DNA of 64,000 nt from Pseudoalteromonas aliena SW19 (GCF_014905615.1 NZ_AQGU01000025.1:1215858-1279857), one strand, 5' to 3'; numbered from the stretch's first letter, positions 1 to 9,274 are shown. A program made the numbers and translations. The notes: generated by a model from the sequence alone, not told the origin.

Positions 1-1
1 T

Positions 2-2842
2 GGACGTTCAAACATTACTATTGAGTTTGATATAAACCGCGACATAGACGCCGCATCTAACGATGTACGCGAGCGCGTAGCCCGTGCACTTGATAGTTTG
101 CCCGATCAAGTTCGACCGCCAGAAGTCTCTAAATCTAATAGTGATGAAAGCCCAATAGCATGGTTTGTATTAAACAGCGAAACAATGGACTCATTACAAC
201 TATCTGACTATGCACAGCGTTTTATAGTTGACCGTTTAGCCGTAGTAGATGGTGTATCTAATGTACGCATTGGTGGTGAACGCCAATATGCCATGAAAAT
301 TTGGCTAAATCGCCAAGCAATGGCCGCACGGGGTATTACCTCAAGCGACATAGAAAACACACTTCGTACAGAGAACGTTGAGTTACCGGCTGGCGAAATA
401 GAATCAATAGACCGTGACTTCACCGTGCGAACAGCACGCAGCTATAAAGATCAACGCGATTTTGAAAATCTGGTTATTAAACGCGGTGAAGAAGGTTATT
501 TAGTGCGTTTAGGTGAAGTCGCCGATGTTCACCTTGAAGCCGCCGATGACGAAAGCTTGTTTCGTGGTAACGGTCGTAACATGATTGGTTTGGGTATTGT
601 AAAACAAGCTAAAGCAAACACACTTACCGTAGTCGATAACGCACGTAGCGAACTTGAAAAAATCAAACGAAACTTGCCTGAAGGGACCACTATTCAAGAT
701 AGCTATGATTCGTCTGTATTTATTAAAGAATCAATTAGTGAAGTTTACAGCACGCTTGCTATCTCTATGGGTTTAGTCGTGCTCGTTATATTTTTGTTTT
801 TAGGCAATATAAGGGCAACACTTATACCAGCGGTGACTGTACCTGTCGCATTGGTTGGTAGCTTTATGTTTTTATTAGCTATGGGTTACTCAATCAACTT
901 ACTTACCCTACTAGCGCTAGTACTCGCTATCGGTTTAGTGGTAGATGATGCCATTGTCATGCTTGAAAACATTCACCGTCGTATTGAACTGGGTGAGCCG
1001 CCGTTACTAGCTGCATTTAGAGGCGCGCGTGAAGTCGGTTTTGCTATAGTAGCAACCACGCTTGTACTTATATCTGTGTTTGTACCACTGGTATTTATGG
1101 ATGGTCGAATCGGTGCATTATTTACAGAATTCGCTATGGCGGTAAGTGCTGCCGTGTTTTTCTCAAGTGTTACGGCACTGACACTGGCACCTGCGCTATG
1201 CTCTAAAGTACTTAAAGTATCAGATAAACCAAACAAATTTAGCCAATGGATGGACCGTCAATTTACTAAAATTGAAGTCAGTTACCGCAAGTCACTCTCT
1301 ACTAATATAACCCGTAAATGGGGCTTAATGGTGAGCTTATTATTAGCGGGCTTTGTTAGTTACTCACTGTTTTTACAAGTTCCCTCTGAGCTAACACCAA
1401 AAGAAGACCGTGGTACATTCTTTATCATGATGAGCGGCCCTGAAGGGGCAAGCTACGAAAACAACGCTGCTAATATGGCTAAAATAGAAGAGCGCTTAAT
1501 GCCTTATTCTGAAGCAGGTGAACTGAGTCGCGTACTTGTTAGAGTACCTGGTTGGGGTGGCAGTGGCGGTGTTGCGATTGTGGGTATGGCCGATTGGGAT
1601 AAACGCAAACGCTCAACGTGGGAAGTAATGGATGAAATAAGCGGTAAAATGCAAGAAGTGACTGATGTTCGTGCATTTGCCATTATGCGCCGTGGTATTG
1701 GCGGTGGTGGCTCATCTCGCCCTATTGAGTTTGTATTGCAAGGTAATGATTACGCACAACTTGCCGACTGGCGTGACCGTATAATTAAGCGTGCTGAGCA
1801 AAACCCTGGTCTTGTAAGAATTGACCATGATTACAAAGAAACTTTCCCGCAATTTTTAGTCAGCATAGATAAAAACAAAGCGGCTGATTTAGGCGTGTCG
1901 GTATCAGATGTAGGCCGTACGCTCGAAACAATGCTTGGTCAACGCCGCGTGACTACCTTTATTGATCGTGGTGAAGAATATGATGTGATTTTAAAAGGAA
2001 CGAAAGAAGACTTTGCTAACCCGACCGACATTTCGAATATATACCTAAAATCACGTAGCGGTGAACTAGTGCCACTTGATAGCCTTATCAGCTTAAAAGA
2101 GGAAGCAACAGCCTCACGCTTAAACCGTTACAACCGTATGCGCGCAATAACGCTAAGCGCCAACTTAGCAGATGGCTATACGCTTGAAGAAGCACTTAAC
2201 TTTTTAAACGAAGTCGCTGCTGAGGAAAACGATATAGACGGTGCAGTAGACTACAAAGGTGAGTCGCAACTTTATTACGAAGGCGCATCAGCAATGACCT
2301 ACGTATTTATACTCGCGTTAACCGTGACCTTTTTAGTACTTGCGGCGCAGTTTGAAAGCTTTATGCACCCGTTTGTAATTATGCTTACCGTACCACTTGG
2401 TTTAATGGGTGCTATGTTTGGCCTTTGGGCTACAGGGCTTACCTTAAATATTTACAGCCAAATAGGTATTGTTATGCTCATCGGGTTAAGCGCTAAAAAT
2501 GGTATTTTGATTGTTGAATTTACTAACCAATTACGCGATAAAGGCGTTGAATTTAGTGAAGCAATATTACAAGCTGCTACACAGCGCTTGCGCCCAATCA
2601 TTATGACGTCATTAACAACCGTTATGAGCGCAGTGCCTTTAGTACTTGCCTCAGGCCCAGGTGCTGAAAGCCGTATGGTCATTGGTGTAGTCGTATTTAC
2701 CGGTGTTATTGTATCAACCCTGCTAACTCTTTTTGTTGTACCAGCTGCATATTATGCACTTGCACGTAACACTCAATCACCTGAGTTTTTGCAGCAAAAA
2801 TTAGACAAACAAGCCGCTGAAAAACCACTAGAAGAGATCTAG
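2..2842 (+). CDS. RND-type efflux pump, inner-membrane permease (5'-truncated by window)
   Basis: Proton-driven inner-membrane transporter of the resistance-nodulation-division (AcrB/HAE1) superfamily, which works as a trimer with a periplasmic adaptor and an outer-membrane channel. The frame is open to the first base of the window, so the start lies upstream. A TTG at 98 is only an internal codon: the residues before it (NITIEFDINRD and on) are typical RND porter-domain sequence. About 946 residues are present and the family is usually about 1,030, so roughly 85 N-terminal residues are missing. The proton-relay motif GLVVDDAIV lies at about 932-958. Two groups of hydrophobic helices, about 745-1210 and 2290-2780, flank the two large periplasmic loops. 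The adaptor gene is presumably upstream and outside. Substrate cannot be told from sequence; the DD motif argues for the multidrug class rather than heavy-metal pumps. Confidence 0.95.
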   Translation, partial: GRSNITIEFDINRDIDAASNDVRERVARALDSLPDQVRPPEVSKSNSDESPIAWFVLNSETMDSLQLSDYAQRFIVDRLAVVDGVSNVRIGGERQYAMKIWLNRQAMAARGITSSDIENTLRTENVELPAGEIESIDRDFTVRTARSYKDQRDFENLVIKRGEEGYLVRLGEVADVHLEAADDESLFRGNGRNMIGLGIVKQAKANTLTVVDNARSELEKIKRNLPEGTTIQDSYDSSVFIKESISEVYSTLAISMGLVVLVIFLFLGNIRATLIPAVTVPVALVGSFMFLLAMGYSINLLTLLALVLAIGLVVDDAIVMLENIHRRIELGEPPLLAAFRGAREVGFAIVATTLVLISVFVPLVFMDGRIGALFTEFAMAVSAAVFFSSVTALTLAPALCSKVLKVSDKPNKFSQWMDRQFTKIEVSYRKSLSTNITRKWGLMVSLLLAGFVSYSLFLQVPSELTPKEDRGTFFIMMSGPEGASYENNAANMAKIEERLMPYSEAGELSRVLVRVPGWGGSGGVAIVGMADWDKRKRSTWEVMDEISGKMQEVTDVRAFAIMRRGIGGGGSSRPIEFVLQGNDYAQLADWRDRIIKRAEQNPGLVRIDHDYKETFPQFLVSIDKNKAADLGVSVSDVGRTLETMLGQRRVTTFIDRGEEYDVILKGTKEDFANPTDISNIYLKSRSGELVPLDSLISLKEEATASRLNRYNRMRAITLSANLADGYTLEEALNFLNEVAAEENDIDGAVDYKGESQLYYEGASAMTYVFILALTVTFLVLAAQFESFMHPFVIMLTVPLGLMGAMFGLWATGLTLNIYSQIGIVMLIGLSAKNGILIVEFTNQLRDKGVEFSEAILQAATQRLRPIIMTSLTTVMSAVPLVLASGPGAESRMVIGVVVFTGVIVSTLLTLFVVPAAYYALARNTQSPEFLQQKLDKQAAEKPLEEI

Positions 2843-2851
2843 CTTCTTAAT

Positions 2852-2879
2852 TGCGCCGTAACCTTGTTGTTACGGCGCA
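2852..2879. terminator. Inverted repeat after the RND gene
   Basis: An 11-bp perfect stem (TGCGCCGTAAC at 2852-2862, complement at 2869-2879) with a 6-nt loop starts 9 bp after the RND stop codon. No clean T-run follows, so it is a probable but weak rho-independent terminator, or an mRNA 3'-end stabiliser. Confidence 0.6.
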
Positions 2880-2927
2880 TACAATTTATGCTCGCCTTTA
2901 AACCCCATATACATTTTAGGAATACTT

Positions 2928-3464
2928 ATGAGCTCAACAACGCAAGTAGCAACATTTGGTGGCGGCTGTTTTTGGTGTATAGATGCTGCATTTAGACGTG
3001 TAAATGGCGTACTAACCGTAAGTTCTGGCTACACCGGCGGCGAAACTACTAACCCAACATATGATTCTGTATGCTCAGGCACAACCGGTCACGCTGAGGT
3101 CGTTGAAATTGACTTTGACTCGACTGTAGTTAGCTTTGAAACACTGTTAGCAATGTTTTTCACACTGCATGATGCAACACAATTGAATCGCCAAGGTAAC
3201 GATATAGGCACACAGTATAGAAGCGTTGTGTATTATCATGATGACACCCAGCTAAAACAAACCAATGAGATAATAGCTCAACTGCAAAGTCATGTAAGTA
3301 ATCCAATTGTTACTGAGGTAAGCCCTGCTAGCACTTATTACCCAGCTGAGCACTATCATCAAGACTATTACAATGAAAACCCACAGCAGGGTTATTGCAG
3401 TATTTTAATCGCGCCAAAATTACATAAGTTTGAAACCGTGTTCGAAGAGTTTTTAACTGAGTGA
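2928..3464 (+). CDS. msrA: Peptide methionine sulfoxide reductase MsrA
   Basis: Reduces methionine-S-sulfoxide, free or in proteins, back to methionine with thioredoxin as electron donor; a cytoplasmic oxidative-damage repair enzyme. The hallmark GGCFWC motif is at residues 12-17, with catalytic Cys14. The C-terminal QQGYCSILIAPK contains the likely resolving cysteine. Length (178 aa) fits the family's usual 160-215. The ATG is preceded by a TTTAGGA ribosome-binding site. It is a single-gene unit: hairpins separate it from the RND gene and from convergent btuB. No MsrB domain is fused to it. Confidence 0.95.
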   Translation: MSSTTQVATFGGGCFWCIDAAFRRVNGVLTVSSGYTGGETTNPTYDSVCSGTTGHAEVVEIDFDSTVVSFETLLAMFFTLHDATQLNRQGNDIGTQYRSVVYYHDDTQLKQTNEIIAQLQSHVSNPIVTEVSPASTYYPAEHYHQDYYNENPQQGYCSILIAPKLHKFETVFEEFLTE

Positions 3465-3483
3465 ATAAATTTAGTCGTACAGT

Positions 3484-3516
3484 AAAAAGCCCAATTTAAA
3501 TCGGGCTTTTGTATTT
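3484..3516. terminator. Bidirectional terminator between msrA and btuB
   Basis: Stem AAAAGCCC (3485-3492) pairs with GGGCTTTT (3503-3510), with A-rich and T-rich flanks on either side. It sits between the convergent stops of msrA and btuB and can serve both strands. Confidence 0.85.
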
Positions 3517-3531
3517 TTTACTCTTTAACGA

Positions 3532-5361
3532 TTAAAACTGGTAACTTGCGCCTGCAAAAAAGCGACGCTCTGGCGTGTTATAGTAGTACACTTTACCTGT
3601 TGTAGCATCTACGTGCGAATCAACAGCGTTATACTCTTTATCAAATAAGTTTTCTACACGAAGCGAAACTTCAATATGTTCATTTACTTGATAATTACCC
3701 GCTAAGTTCCAAAGTGTATATGAGCCTAAGCGCGCCTTAGCACCTTGGCGATCGCTACGATATTGCATATCTAAGCTTGCATCAAATGCACCAAACTGCT
3801 TTGCAAGTTCCCAGTTAAATGTGCGTTTAGCAACATTGCGTAGCTCTGCGCCAGTTTCTTTATTTTCAGCACTTAAATAAGCAAAGTTAAGGTTGCTATC
3901 AAATCCAAAAATATGTTGAGAAAGGCTAAACTCAACGCCTTCATAACGCGCTTCATTAATATTAGCTAACGCAAAACTTGTATTATAATCAATTTTATCT
4001 TCAATATCGTTTCTGAAAACTGCAACATCAACTTGCGCAAAATCAAAATCGATATTTAATCCAAGTTCACGGTTTACTGATTTTTCTGGCTGTAAACTAG
4101 GATTACCAAAAGCTGGAAAATATAAATCGTTAAATGTAGGGGCTTTAAAACCAGTACTTTGATTTATACGAAACGTTGCATCTTTAGATAAACGATAACC
4201 AGCAGCTGCGGTATATGTTATTTCGTCACCAAATTGCTCGTCATCATCTTGGCGAACAGTTAAATTAGCCAGCACTTTATCTGCATCGTAGTAAGCTCCT
4301 ACAAACACAGCCAGTACGTCACGTTCTTGCACTTCAAATATAGTAGAACTTTGCGATACATCGTCGTTATACCAGTTAATACCCCCACTAATATTAAAAT
4401 TATTAGATAGTCGGTATTGGCCGTTATAATCGACCTGTGTGCGTTTAGTTATAAATGTACTTGTTATTGGCATACCAGTAGAAAAATTAACATAAGTGTT
4501 ATCAGAGTTATCCGTTGCAAGCGCTAAATCAATGCTGTGCGATTGGTTCGTGTAGTTTTTACTCCAACCTGCAGAAAGCTGATAGTTTTTAAAATCACCT
4601 ATTTCTACAGTACTTGTGGCAGGGCTAAAGCGACTGTCGTAATCTGCAAAACCTTCACTGTATTGACCTAATAACTTAAAGTTACCGTAGTGTGCATCTG
4701 TGTAATTTACTTTAAAACCAAGATTTTTATTTTCATAGCCATCTTCATCTGGTGCTACGCTTTGCAGTACGTCAAAGTTATCTGTTTTTTCAAAGCCTGC
4801 GTTAAATGCTGTAGTTATATCATCTGATTTTACAGAGCCTGCAACTTGATAATTTTGATAAGAGTCTGAACCAAATGTAGCGCTTAGAGATAAGTTATCT
4901 GATTCACGCGTAATAATATTAATAACACCAGCGAGTGCATCAGAGCCATAAACAGCTGCGCGAGAACCTTTAATAATTTCTATGCGTTCAATACTATTTA
5001 GAGGGATATTACTTAATGCTTTTATACCAAGGGTTGCAGAACCTGTACGTACACCGTCAATCAAAATCAACGTATCGCCAGAGCCCGTACCACGCAGTGA
5101 AACACCTGTATTTTGACCAAAACCACCGTTTGGGTTAACTTGAAAACCCACCTGTTTACTTAGTAATGCTGGTAAATCGCGTACGTTACTTGATTCTATT
5201 TCAGCACGTTCAATAACATTTACGCTCGCTAAAACATCATTAATTGATTGCTCAAACTTATTAGCTGTAACGGTTATTTTTTCAATTGATTGTTCTGCAC
5301 CAGACGCAGAAAATGAAAGCGCAGCAGAAATTGCAACGCCAAGGGTTGTTTTGTTTAGCAT
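3532..5361 (-). CDS. btuB: TonB-dependent vitamin B12 outer-membrane receptor BtuB
   Basis: Outer-membrane beta-barrel that imports cobalamin using TonB energy. A signal peptide (MLNKTTLGVAISAALSFSASGA) is followed by a TonB-box-like ITVTANKFEQSINDV. A plug domain comes next (about residues 35-150, with GVSLRGTGSGDTLILIDGVR) and then a barrel ending in an aromatic C-terminus (FFAGASYQF). The frame is open for 18 more codons upstream, but the ATG at 5359-5361 is preferred: it has an AGGGGATCTC ribosome-binding site and starts directly at the signal peptide, whereas the longer start falls at the edge of the riboswitch. The length (609 aa) matches BtuB. Identification rests on both the protein and the cobalamin riboswitch in front of it. 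No btuCDF genes are nearby. Confidence 0.93.
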   Translation of the reverse strand: MLNKTTLGVAISAALSFSASGAEQSIEKITVTANKFEQSINDVLASVNVIERAEIESSNVRDLPALLSKQVGFQVNPNGGFGQNTGVSLRGTGSGDTLILIDGVRTGSATLGIKALSNIPLNSIERIEIIKGSRAAVYGSDALAGVINIITRESDNLSLSATFGSDSYQNYQVAGSVKSDDITTAFNAGFEKTDNFDVLQSVAPDEDGYENKNLGFKVNYTDAHYGNFKLLGQYSEGFADYDSRFSPATSTVEIGDFKNYQLSAGWSKNYTNQSHSIDLALATDNSDNTYVNFSTGMPITSTFITKRTQVDYNGQYRLSNNFNISGGINWYNDDVSQSSTIFEVQERDVLAVFVGAYYDADKVLANLTVRQDDDEQFGDEITYTAAAGYRLSKDATFRINQSTGFKAPTFNDLYFPAFGNPSLQPEKSVNRELGLNIDFDFAQVDVAVFRNDIEDKIDYNTSFALANINEARYEGVEFSLSQHIFGFDSNLNFAYLSAENKETGAELRNVAKRTFNWELAKQFGAFDASLDMQYRSDRQGAKARLGSYTLWNLAGNYQVNEHIEVSLRVENLFDKEYNAVDSHVDATTGKVYYYNTPERRFFAGASYQF

Positions 5362-5411
5362 GAGATCCCCTACCTTTGCCCACCGCAAAGATTTAAGTAA
5401 GTAAGATTGCA

Positions 5412-5570
5412 TCAAGGCCGGTCTCCGGACTCAGTAAGCACATAAAAACATGCCGCACTTTACCGTTGCGGGGGCAGTGTTGGGTTTGTAGTCATCATGA
5501 AAACGCACCAACTTCCCGATTATCCTGCTAAAAACTTATTAACTTGAAGCGTTTAGCAAGCACCTTGAAA
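5412..5570 (-). promoter_or_regulatory. Cobalamin (AdoCbl) riboswitch upstream of btuB
   Basis: Read on the minus strand, the conserved elements appear in order: AAGGTGCTTG near 5565; AGCAGGATAATCGGGAAG then TTGGTG; the B12 core CCCAACACTGCCCCCGCAAC; and the 3' part GAGTCCGGAGACCGGCC ending near 5412. This is the standard cobalamin riboswitch arrangement, so ligand binding should repress btuB. A further small hairpin (CTTTGC / GCAAAG) sits immediately before the btuB ribosome-binding site and is a candidate for the expression platform. Confidence 0.95.
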
Positions 5571-5674
5571 ATATGCCGCTATTGTGAGTATTTTGTTGAT
5601 AAATGTCAATGGACGTCTATATAGCTAAATACAGATTTACCAATGTGAGTTATGAAAGAGCAAGCCCATATAAC

Positions 5675-5704
5675 AAAAAAGCCAAACACTGCTGTTTGGC
5701 TTTT
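5675..5704 (-). terminator. Rho-independent terminator of yajQ
   Basis: A 12-bp stem (AAAAGCCAAACA at 5677-5688, complement at 5693-5704) with a 4-nt loop. On the minus strand it ends in TTTTTT, placing it just downstream of yajQ. Confidence 0.88.
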
Positions 5705-5745
5705 AATTAACCCCCTAGCTGGTTAGCTAGATTTTTGAAGGTGTT

Positions 5746-6228
5746 TTAATCACGGAAATTTTTAAATTGGAAAGGCTGGCCTAAATCGGCGCTGCGCACA
5801 ACCTGCATTGCTTCTTGAAGGTCGTCGCGTTTTTTACCTGTTACACGTACTTCTTCACCTTGAATCGCCGCTTGCACTTTAACTTTCGAGTCTTTAATGG
5901 CTTTTACAACTTTTTTAGCCATGTCTTTTTCGATGCCTTGCTTTAACCCTACATTACGAAAAACATTTTTGCCTGCACGACTAATATCTTGTAGCTCTAA
6001 ACTTGATACGTCCATGCCACGCTTAGATATTTTGTTCGCCAAAATATCAAATAACTGCATAACCTGAGAGTCTGCTTCGGCTTTTAATTTAATTGTTTTA
6101 TCGTTTAACTCTATAGATGCATCAACGCCTCTAAAGTCAAAGCGTGTTTCTAGTTCACGATTTGCGTTATCGACTGCGTTTTTAGCTTCGTTCATTTCTA
6201 CTTCAGATACAATATCAAATGAAGGCAC
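5746..6228 (-). CDS. yajQ: YajQ family nucleotide-binding protein
   Basis: Small cytoplasmic protein of the YajQ/UPF0234 family. Members bind nucleotides, and some plant- and animal-pathogen homologues bind cyclic di-GMP and act with transcription factors. Full length at 160 aa, starting PSFDIVSEV and ending FQFKNFRD as the family does. The start codon is GTG (6226-6228) with a good AGGAG six bases upstream. It stands alone, with a terminator on its 3' side. An interspersed repeat ends only 18 bp upstream of the start codon, so the natural promoter must lie inside or beyond that repeat. Confidence 0.9.
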   Translation of the reverse strand: MPSFDIVSEVEMNEAKNAVDNANRELETRFDFRGVDASIELNDKTIKLKAEADSQVMQLFDILANKISKRGMDVSSLELQDISRAGKNVFRNVGLKQGIEKDMAKKVVKAIKDSKVKVQAAIQGEEVRVTGKKRDDLQEAMQVVRSADLGQPFQFKNFRD

Positions 6229-6245
6229 TGGCTTCTCCTAACGGT

Positions 6246-6412
6246 CTAATACCAATTTTATTAAAAACATGATTATTCTAGCGTATTAAATAACTCACTA
6301 ACGACGTTAAAAATTATTTATATAGAACAACTATGTATCATAATTTTAGCCTTATTATTGAGCTGTTTTCTTATCGCTATAATAGATCACTAATTTAATG
6401 CAATTGGTGTAA
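6246..6412 (-). repeat. Interspersed MITE-like repeat, family 1, copy A
   Basis: About 165 bp, matched in reverse complement by 31872-32034 (copy B). Both share long identical blocks such as TTAGTGAGTTATTTAATAC and AATAATCATGTTTTTAATAA. The ends form an imperfect terminal inverted repeat (CTAATACCAATT at 6246, its near-complement ending about 6411). It has no coding capacity. It fills most of the 313-bp yajQ-VanZ intergenic region and abuts the yajQ ribosome-binding site; the remaining bases (6413-6541) hold only a likely promoter for the VanZ-like gene. Confidence 0.8.
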
Positions 6413-6541
6413 TCTTAATTTATGCCGCAATTATAACGCTAAAATAATAAATCTTTACATTTTTCTGCATCTTGTTCAGGTGCGATACTAAATTAGTTTG
6501 ATATACTTCGGTCTCTTTTTTAAGCGATTTTAGGATTTGTC

Positions 6542-6895
6542 GTGACAAGGCGTGTTTATCAAGCAATTTTTTTGATCAGTATCGTAGCGTTTACCTTTTT
6601 ATTTGCCAAAGAAATAAAAGGAGGGGTTACAAGTTTATTCCCTCATATTGATAAAGTAGCCCACTTTGGGATTTTTTTCGTACTTGCCATAATAATGGAT
6701 AAGGCATTTAAGCTACCTTTATACGCACAAATATTGTTACTAGCAGGTTATGGCGCTTGCATCGAAATAATGCAAGATGCCCTTCCTTACAGGCAAGCAT
6801 CTATAGGTGATTTTATTGCCGATTTTGCAGGTGCAGCTAGCTATTTTTTACTCAGAGTGATTTTTACTCCTCGCAAAAAGAATCCTTATGACTAA
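6542..6895 (+). CDS. VanZ-like family membrane protein
   Basis: A 117-aa integral membrane protein. The core (HIDKVAHFGIFFVLAIIMD, followed by IEIMQDALPYRQASIGDFIAD) fits the VanZ-like family. About four hydrophobic segments are visible (residues about 7-23, 40-53, 60-77 and 92-107). The start is GTG with TTTAGGA upstream. It overlaps panE by 8 bp, so the two are probably co-translated. VanZ proteins are known for low-level teicoplanin resistance in enterococci, but the function of short proteobacterial homologues is unknown and nothing here links it to antibiotics. Confidence 0.8.
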   Translation: MTRRVYQAIFLISIVAFTFLFAKEIKGGVTSLFPHIDKVAHFGIFFVLAIIMDKAFKLPLYAQILLLAGYGACIEIMQDALPYRQASIGDFIADFAGAASYFLLRVIFTPRKKNPYD

Positions 6896-7790
6896 TATTC
6901 TTGTTGTTGGTGATGGTGCAATTGGTTTACTTTTAAGTCATTTTTTAAGTAACCAACACAACGTTTATGTTTTAACACGTAAAGCTACAAATAATACGCG
7001 CTTTTATAGTCGTAAAAACAGTGCCTCACAAAAAATAAATGCCCGCTTCATCTCACTAAATCAACTAGCTGCACAACCAAAATTTGACGTGATATTAATG
7101 ACTGTGAAAGCTTTTCAAGTGCAAAGCGCGTTTGAGCAGGTAAAGCCTTACTTAACTGAGCACACAAATATAGTACTTTCACATAATGGCATGGGTAATG
7201 TTGAAGAATTAAAGTCAGAATTAATCCCAAGCCAAGCTCTCTACTTTTTAACAACAAGTATGGCAGGCTTTAAATCGAATCAATACATTGTGCAACATAC
7301 CGGTGAAGGCCAAAGTGTAATTGGTGGCTGCAATAGTTTAGCACTTAAAAACATATCAACTATGGCTAACACTTTAAAAAGTATTCCAAAGCTACACGCT
7401 ACAAGCAACATACAACAACTACGATTCGAGAAACTATTCGTTAATATTGCCATAAATCCATTAAGTGCATTACATAACGTTAAAAATGGCCAACTTCGCG
7501 ATCCCCAATACAATTCAATGATCATCAATTTACTCACTGAAGCATGTAACATTGCAAAAGCACAAGGCCTTAATATTCCTTTAATTAATGCACTAACTAC
7601 AGCCTATAACGTAATGGAACTAACAGCGCAAAATTACTCTTCCATGCAACAAGATGTGATTAACGAGAGGCCAACTGAAATAACAGCAATGTGTGGTTAT
7701 ATTAATGAACAGGGTAAAGTTTATAATATTAAAACCCCCTATAATAATCAGTTATTAGCTAAAATTCAGGCAAAAAAAAGCGTGGTATAA
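6888..7790 (+). CDS. panE: 2-dehydropantoate 2-reductase (ketopantoate reductase)
   Basis: NADPH-dependent reduction of ketopantoate to pantoate in pantothenate/CoA biosynthesis; cytoplasmic. The N-terminus shows the Rossmann glycine motif GDGAIG (VVGDGAIGLLL), and the length (300 aa) is right. Residues expected for the family (LFVNIAINPLSAL, then a C-terminal helical domain with RPTEI) are present. The start overlaps the VanZ-like stop, and the stop codon lies inside the loop of the downstream terminator. coaD, another CoA-pathway gene, is 2.4 kb away but in a separate unit. Some family members act on other 2-keto acids, so strict substrate identity is inferred. Confidence 0.85.
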   Translation: MTNILVVGDGAIGLLLSHFLSNQHNVYVLTRKATNNTRFYSRKNSASQKINARFISLNQLAAQPKFDVILMTVKAFQVQSAFEQVKPYLTEHTNIVLSHNGMGNVEELKSELIPSQALYFLTTSMAGFKSNQYIVQHTGEGQSVIGGCNSLALKNISTMANTLKSIPKLHATSNIQQLRFEKLFVNIAINPLSALHNVKNGQLRDPQYNSMIINLLTEACNIAKAQGLNIPLINALTTAYNVMELTAQNYSSMQQDVINERPTEITAMCGYINEQGKVYNIKTPYNNQLLAKIQAKKSVV

Positions 7791-7799
7791 ACCACGCTT
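7772..7799 (-). terminator. Bidirectional terminator between panE and thiI
   Basis: Stem AAGCGTGGT (7778-7786) pairs with ACCACGCTT (7791-7799); the 4-nt loop contains the panE stop codon. On the minus strand it is followed by eight T residues, making it a strong terminator for thiI. Confidence 0.9.
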
Positions 7800-7816
7800 A
7801 TATCAATTTTTAACTT

Positions 7817-9274
7817 TTATGGACGATAAACCTTTACAGTATCAAAGCCTTGCTCTTGCAACATAAGTGCCTGTAGCTGACTCATTACGCCTCTATCACA
7901 ATATAAATAATAGTCCGTATTTTTTGGTAAATCACCAAACTTAGTTGCTAAGCGAAAAAATGGTAAGTGTATAACTTCAACTCCGTCTATCTCAAGTGGC
8001 GATGCGTCTTCTTCCTCTGGAGAGCGAATATCAACAACAACCGCGCCCGCAGGTAAATCAGCAACTGACTCAGCTTCTTTTAGCTCTTGCTTAGCCTCAA
8101 CATCGATATCGCGCACATCCATTATACGTGCATTATCTACAACCGTATCAAGCACATCAAAGTCGAACTTTTCTTCTTCGGCTTCTATTACTTCAATTTT
8201 GGCTTTAACAGTCGGTTTTTTAGAAATAACACCACAGTATTCTGGCATCGTTTCGGCCATTTCGGCGGTACCAATTTGGCGAGCTAGGTTGATAATTTCT
8301 TGTTTGTCGTTTTGAATAAGCGGGCGTAAAATAAGCGTTTCAGTAACACGGTCAATCACGCTTAAATTAGCTAATGTTTGACTAGATACTTGCCCAATAC
8401 TTTCTCCGGTAACAAGTGCTTGAATGTTTAGCTTTTGCGCTACAACACTCCCCGCGCGCATCATCATACGCTTAAGCACGACACCCATTTGGCTGTTTTC
8501 AACGTTTTCTAAAATTTCAGCGACAACGGGTTCAAAATCAATAGTTATAAATTTAACTTTGTGTGTTGAACTGTATTTTTTCCATAAAAAATAGCTTGCT
8601 TGTTTAACACCAATTTCGTGCGCTGCGCCACCTAAATTAAAGAATAAAAAGTGTGTACGCGCGCCTTTTCGAATCATTTGATAGCTTGCTACGCCAGAAT
8701 CAAAGCCACCAGACATCAGCGAAAGTACATCTTCTTGAGTTGGCAACGGGAAGCCCGCCATACCAAAATGCGTTTGCGAAACAATGTAAGCTTTATCGTC
8801 TTTTACTTCTAGGCGTATTGTCACTTCTGGGCGGCTAAGTTTAACGCTTGCGCCTTCAATGTGCTGATTTAACCCGCCGCCAACATAGCGTTCTAAATCA
8901 GTTGAGGTAAAGTCGTGTTGCCCTATACGCTTAGCACGTACGCAAAAGGTTTTACCTACAATAGTATGACCAACTAAAGCGATGGTTTTTTGATAGATAT
9001 CATCGAGTGTTTCAAATTGCGTTTCGGTTACTTCAATAAACTGAACAATACCAGGTATGCGCTTAAGGCTGTCGATAAACTCAAGGCGAACTTGTGCATC
9101 TTCAAGCTTGGTAACAACTGAAATATTATCCCAGTTATTTCTTACTTGTACTTTTTCGTCAACACGACGCAATACAATCTTAATGTTATTTTCTAACACT
9201 TTGGTAAAGCGTTTACGGACTGAACGGCTTTTAATGGCTATTTCAGGGTGTAGTTTGACGATAAATTTAAGCAT
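7817..9274 (-). CDS. thiI: tRNA sulfurtransferase ThiI with C-terminal rhodanese domain
   Basis: Makes 4-thiouridine at position 8 of tRNAs and provides sulfur for thiazole synthesis in organisms with the rhodanese-containing form; it receives sulfur from IscS. It has an N-terminal NFLD/THUMP RNA-binding region (about residues 1-165). The PP-loop ATP motif SGGFDSG follows at about 188. The C-terminal rhodanese domain carries the persulfide-bearing cysteine in YLYCDRGVMS (about Cys459), and a second conserved cysteine is seen in PEYCGVISKKP. Length (485 aa) equals the long gammaproteobacterial type. It stands alone between a strong terminator and a short upstream region (9275-9371) that also follows the TetR gene. 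Confidence 0.95.
   Translation of the reverse strand: MLKFIVKLHPEIAIKSRSVRKRFTKVLENNIKIVLRRVDEKVQVRNNWDNISVVTKLEDAQVRLEFIDSLKRIPGIVQFIEVTETQFETLDDIYQKTIALVGHTIVGKTFCVRAKRIGQHDFTSTDLERYVGGGLNQHIEGASVKLSRPEVTIRLEVKDDKAYIVSQTHFGMAGFPLPTQEDVLSLMSGGFDSGVASYQMIRKGARTHFLFFNLGGAAHEIGVKQASYFLWKKYSSTHKVKFITIDFEPVVAEILENVENSQMGVVLKRMMMRAGSVVAQKLNIQALVTGESIGQVSSQTLANLSVIDRVTETLILRPLIQNDKQEIINLARQIGTAEMAETMPEYCGVISKKPTVKAKIEVIEAEEEKFDFDVLDTVVDNARIMDVRDIDVEAKQELKEAESVADLPAGAVVVDIRSPEEEDASPLEIDGVEVIHLPFFRLATKFGDLPKNTDYYLYCDRGVMSQLQALMLQEQGFDTVKVYRP

Noticed and set aside
5362..5415. Longer start for btuB (18 more residues)
   Set aside because: It begins at the riboswitch edge, lacks a ribosome-binding site and would put a charged stretch before a normal signal peptide.
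6542..6895. Glycopeptide resistance gene (VanZ)
   Set aside because: Only the fold family is supported; no vanA-type cluster is present and homologues of unknown role are widespread.
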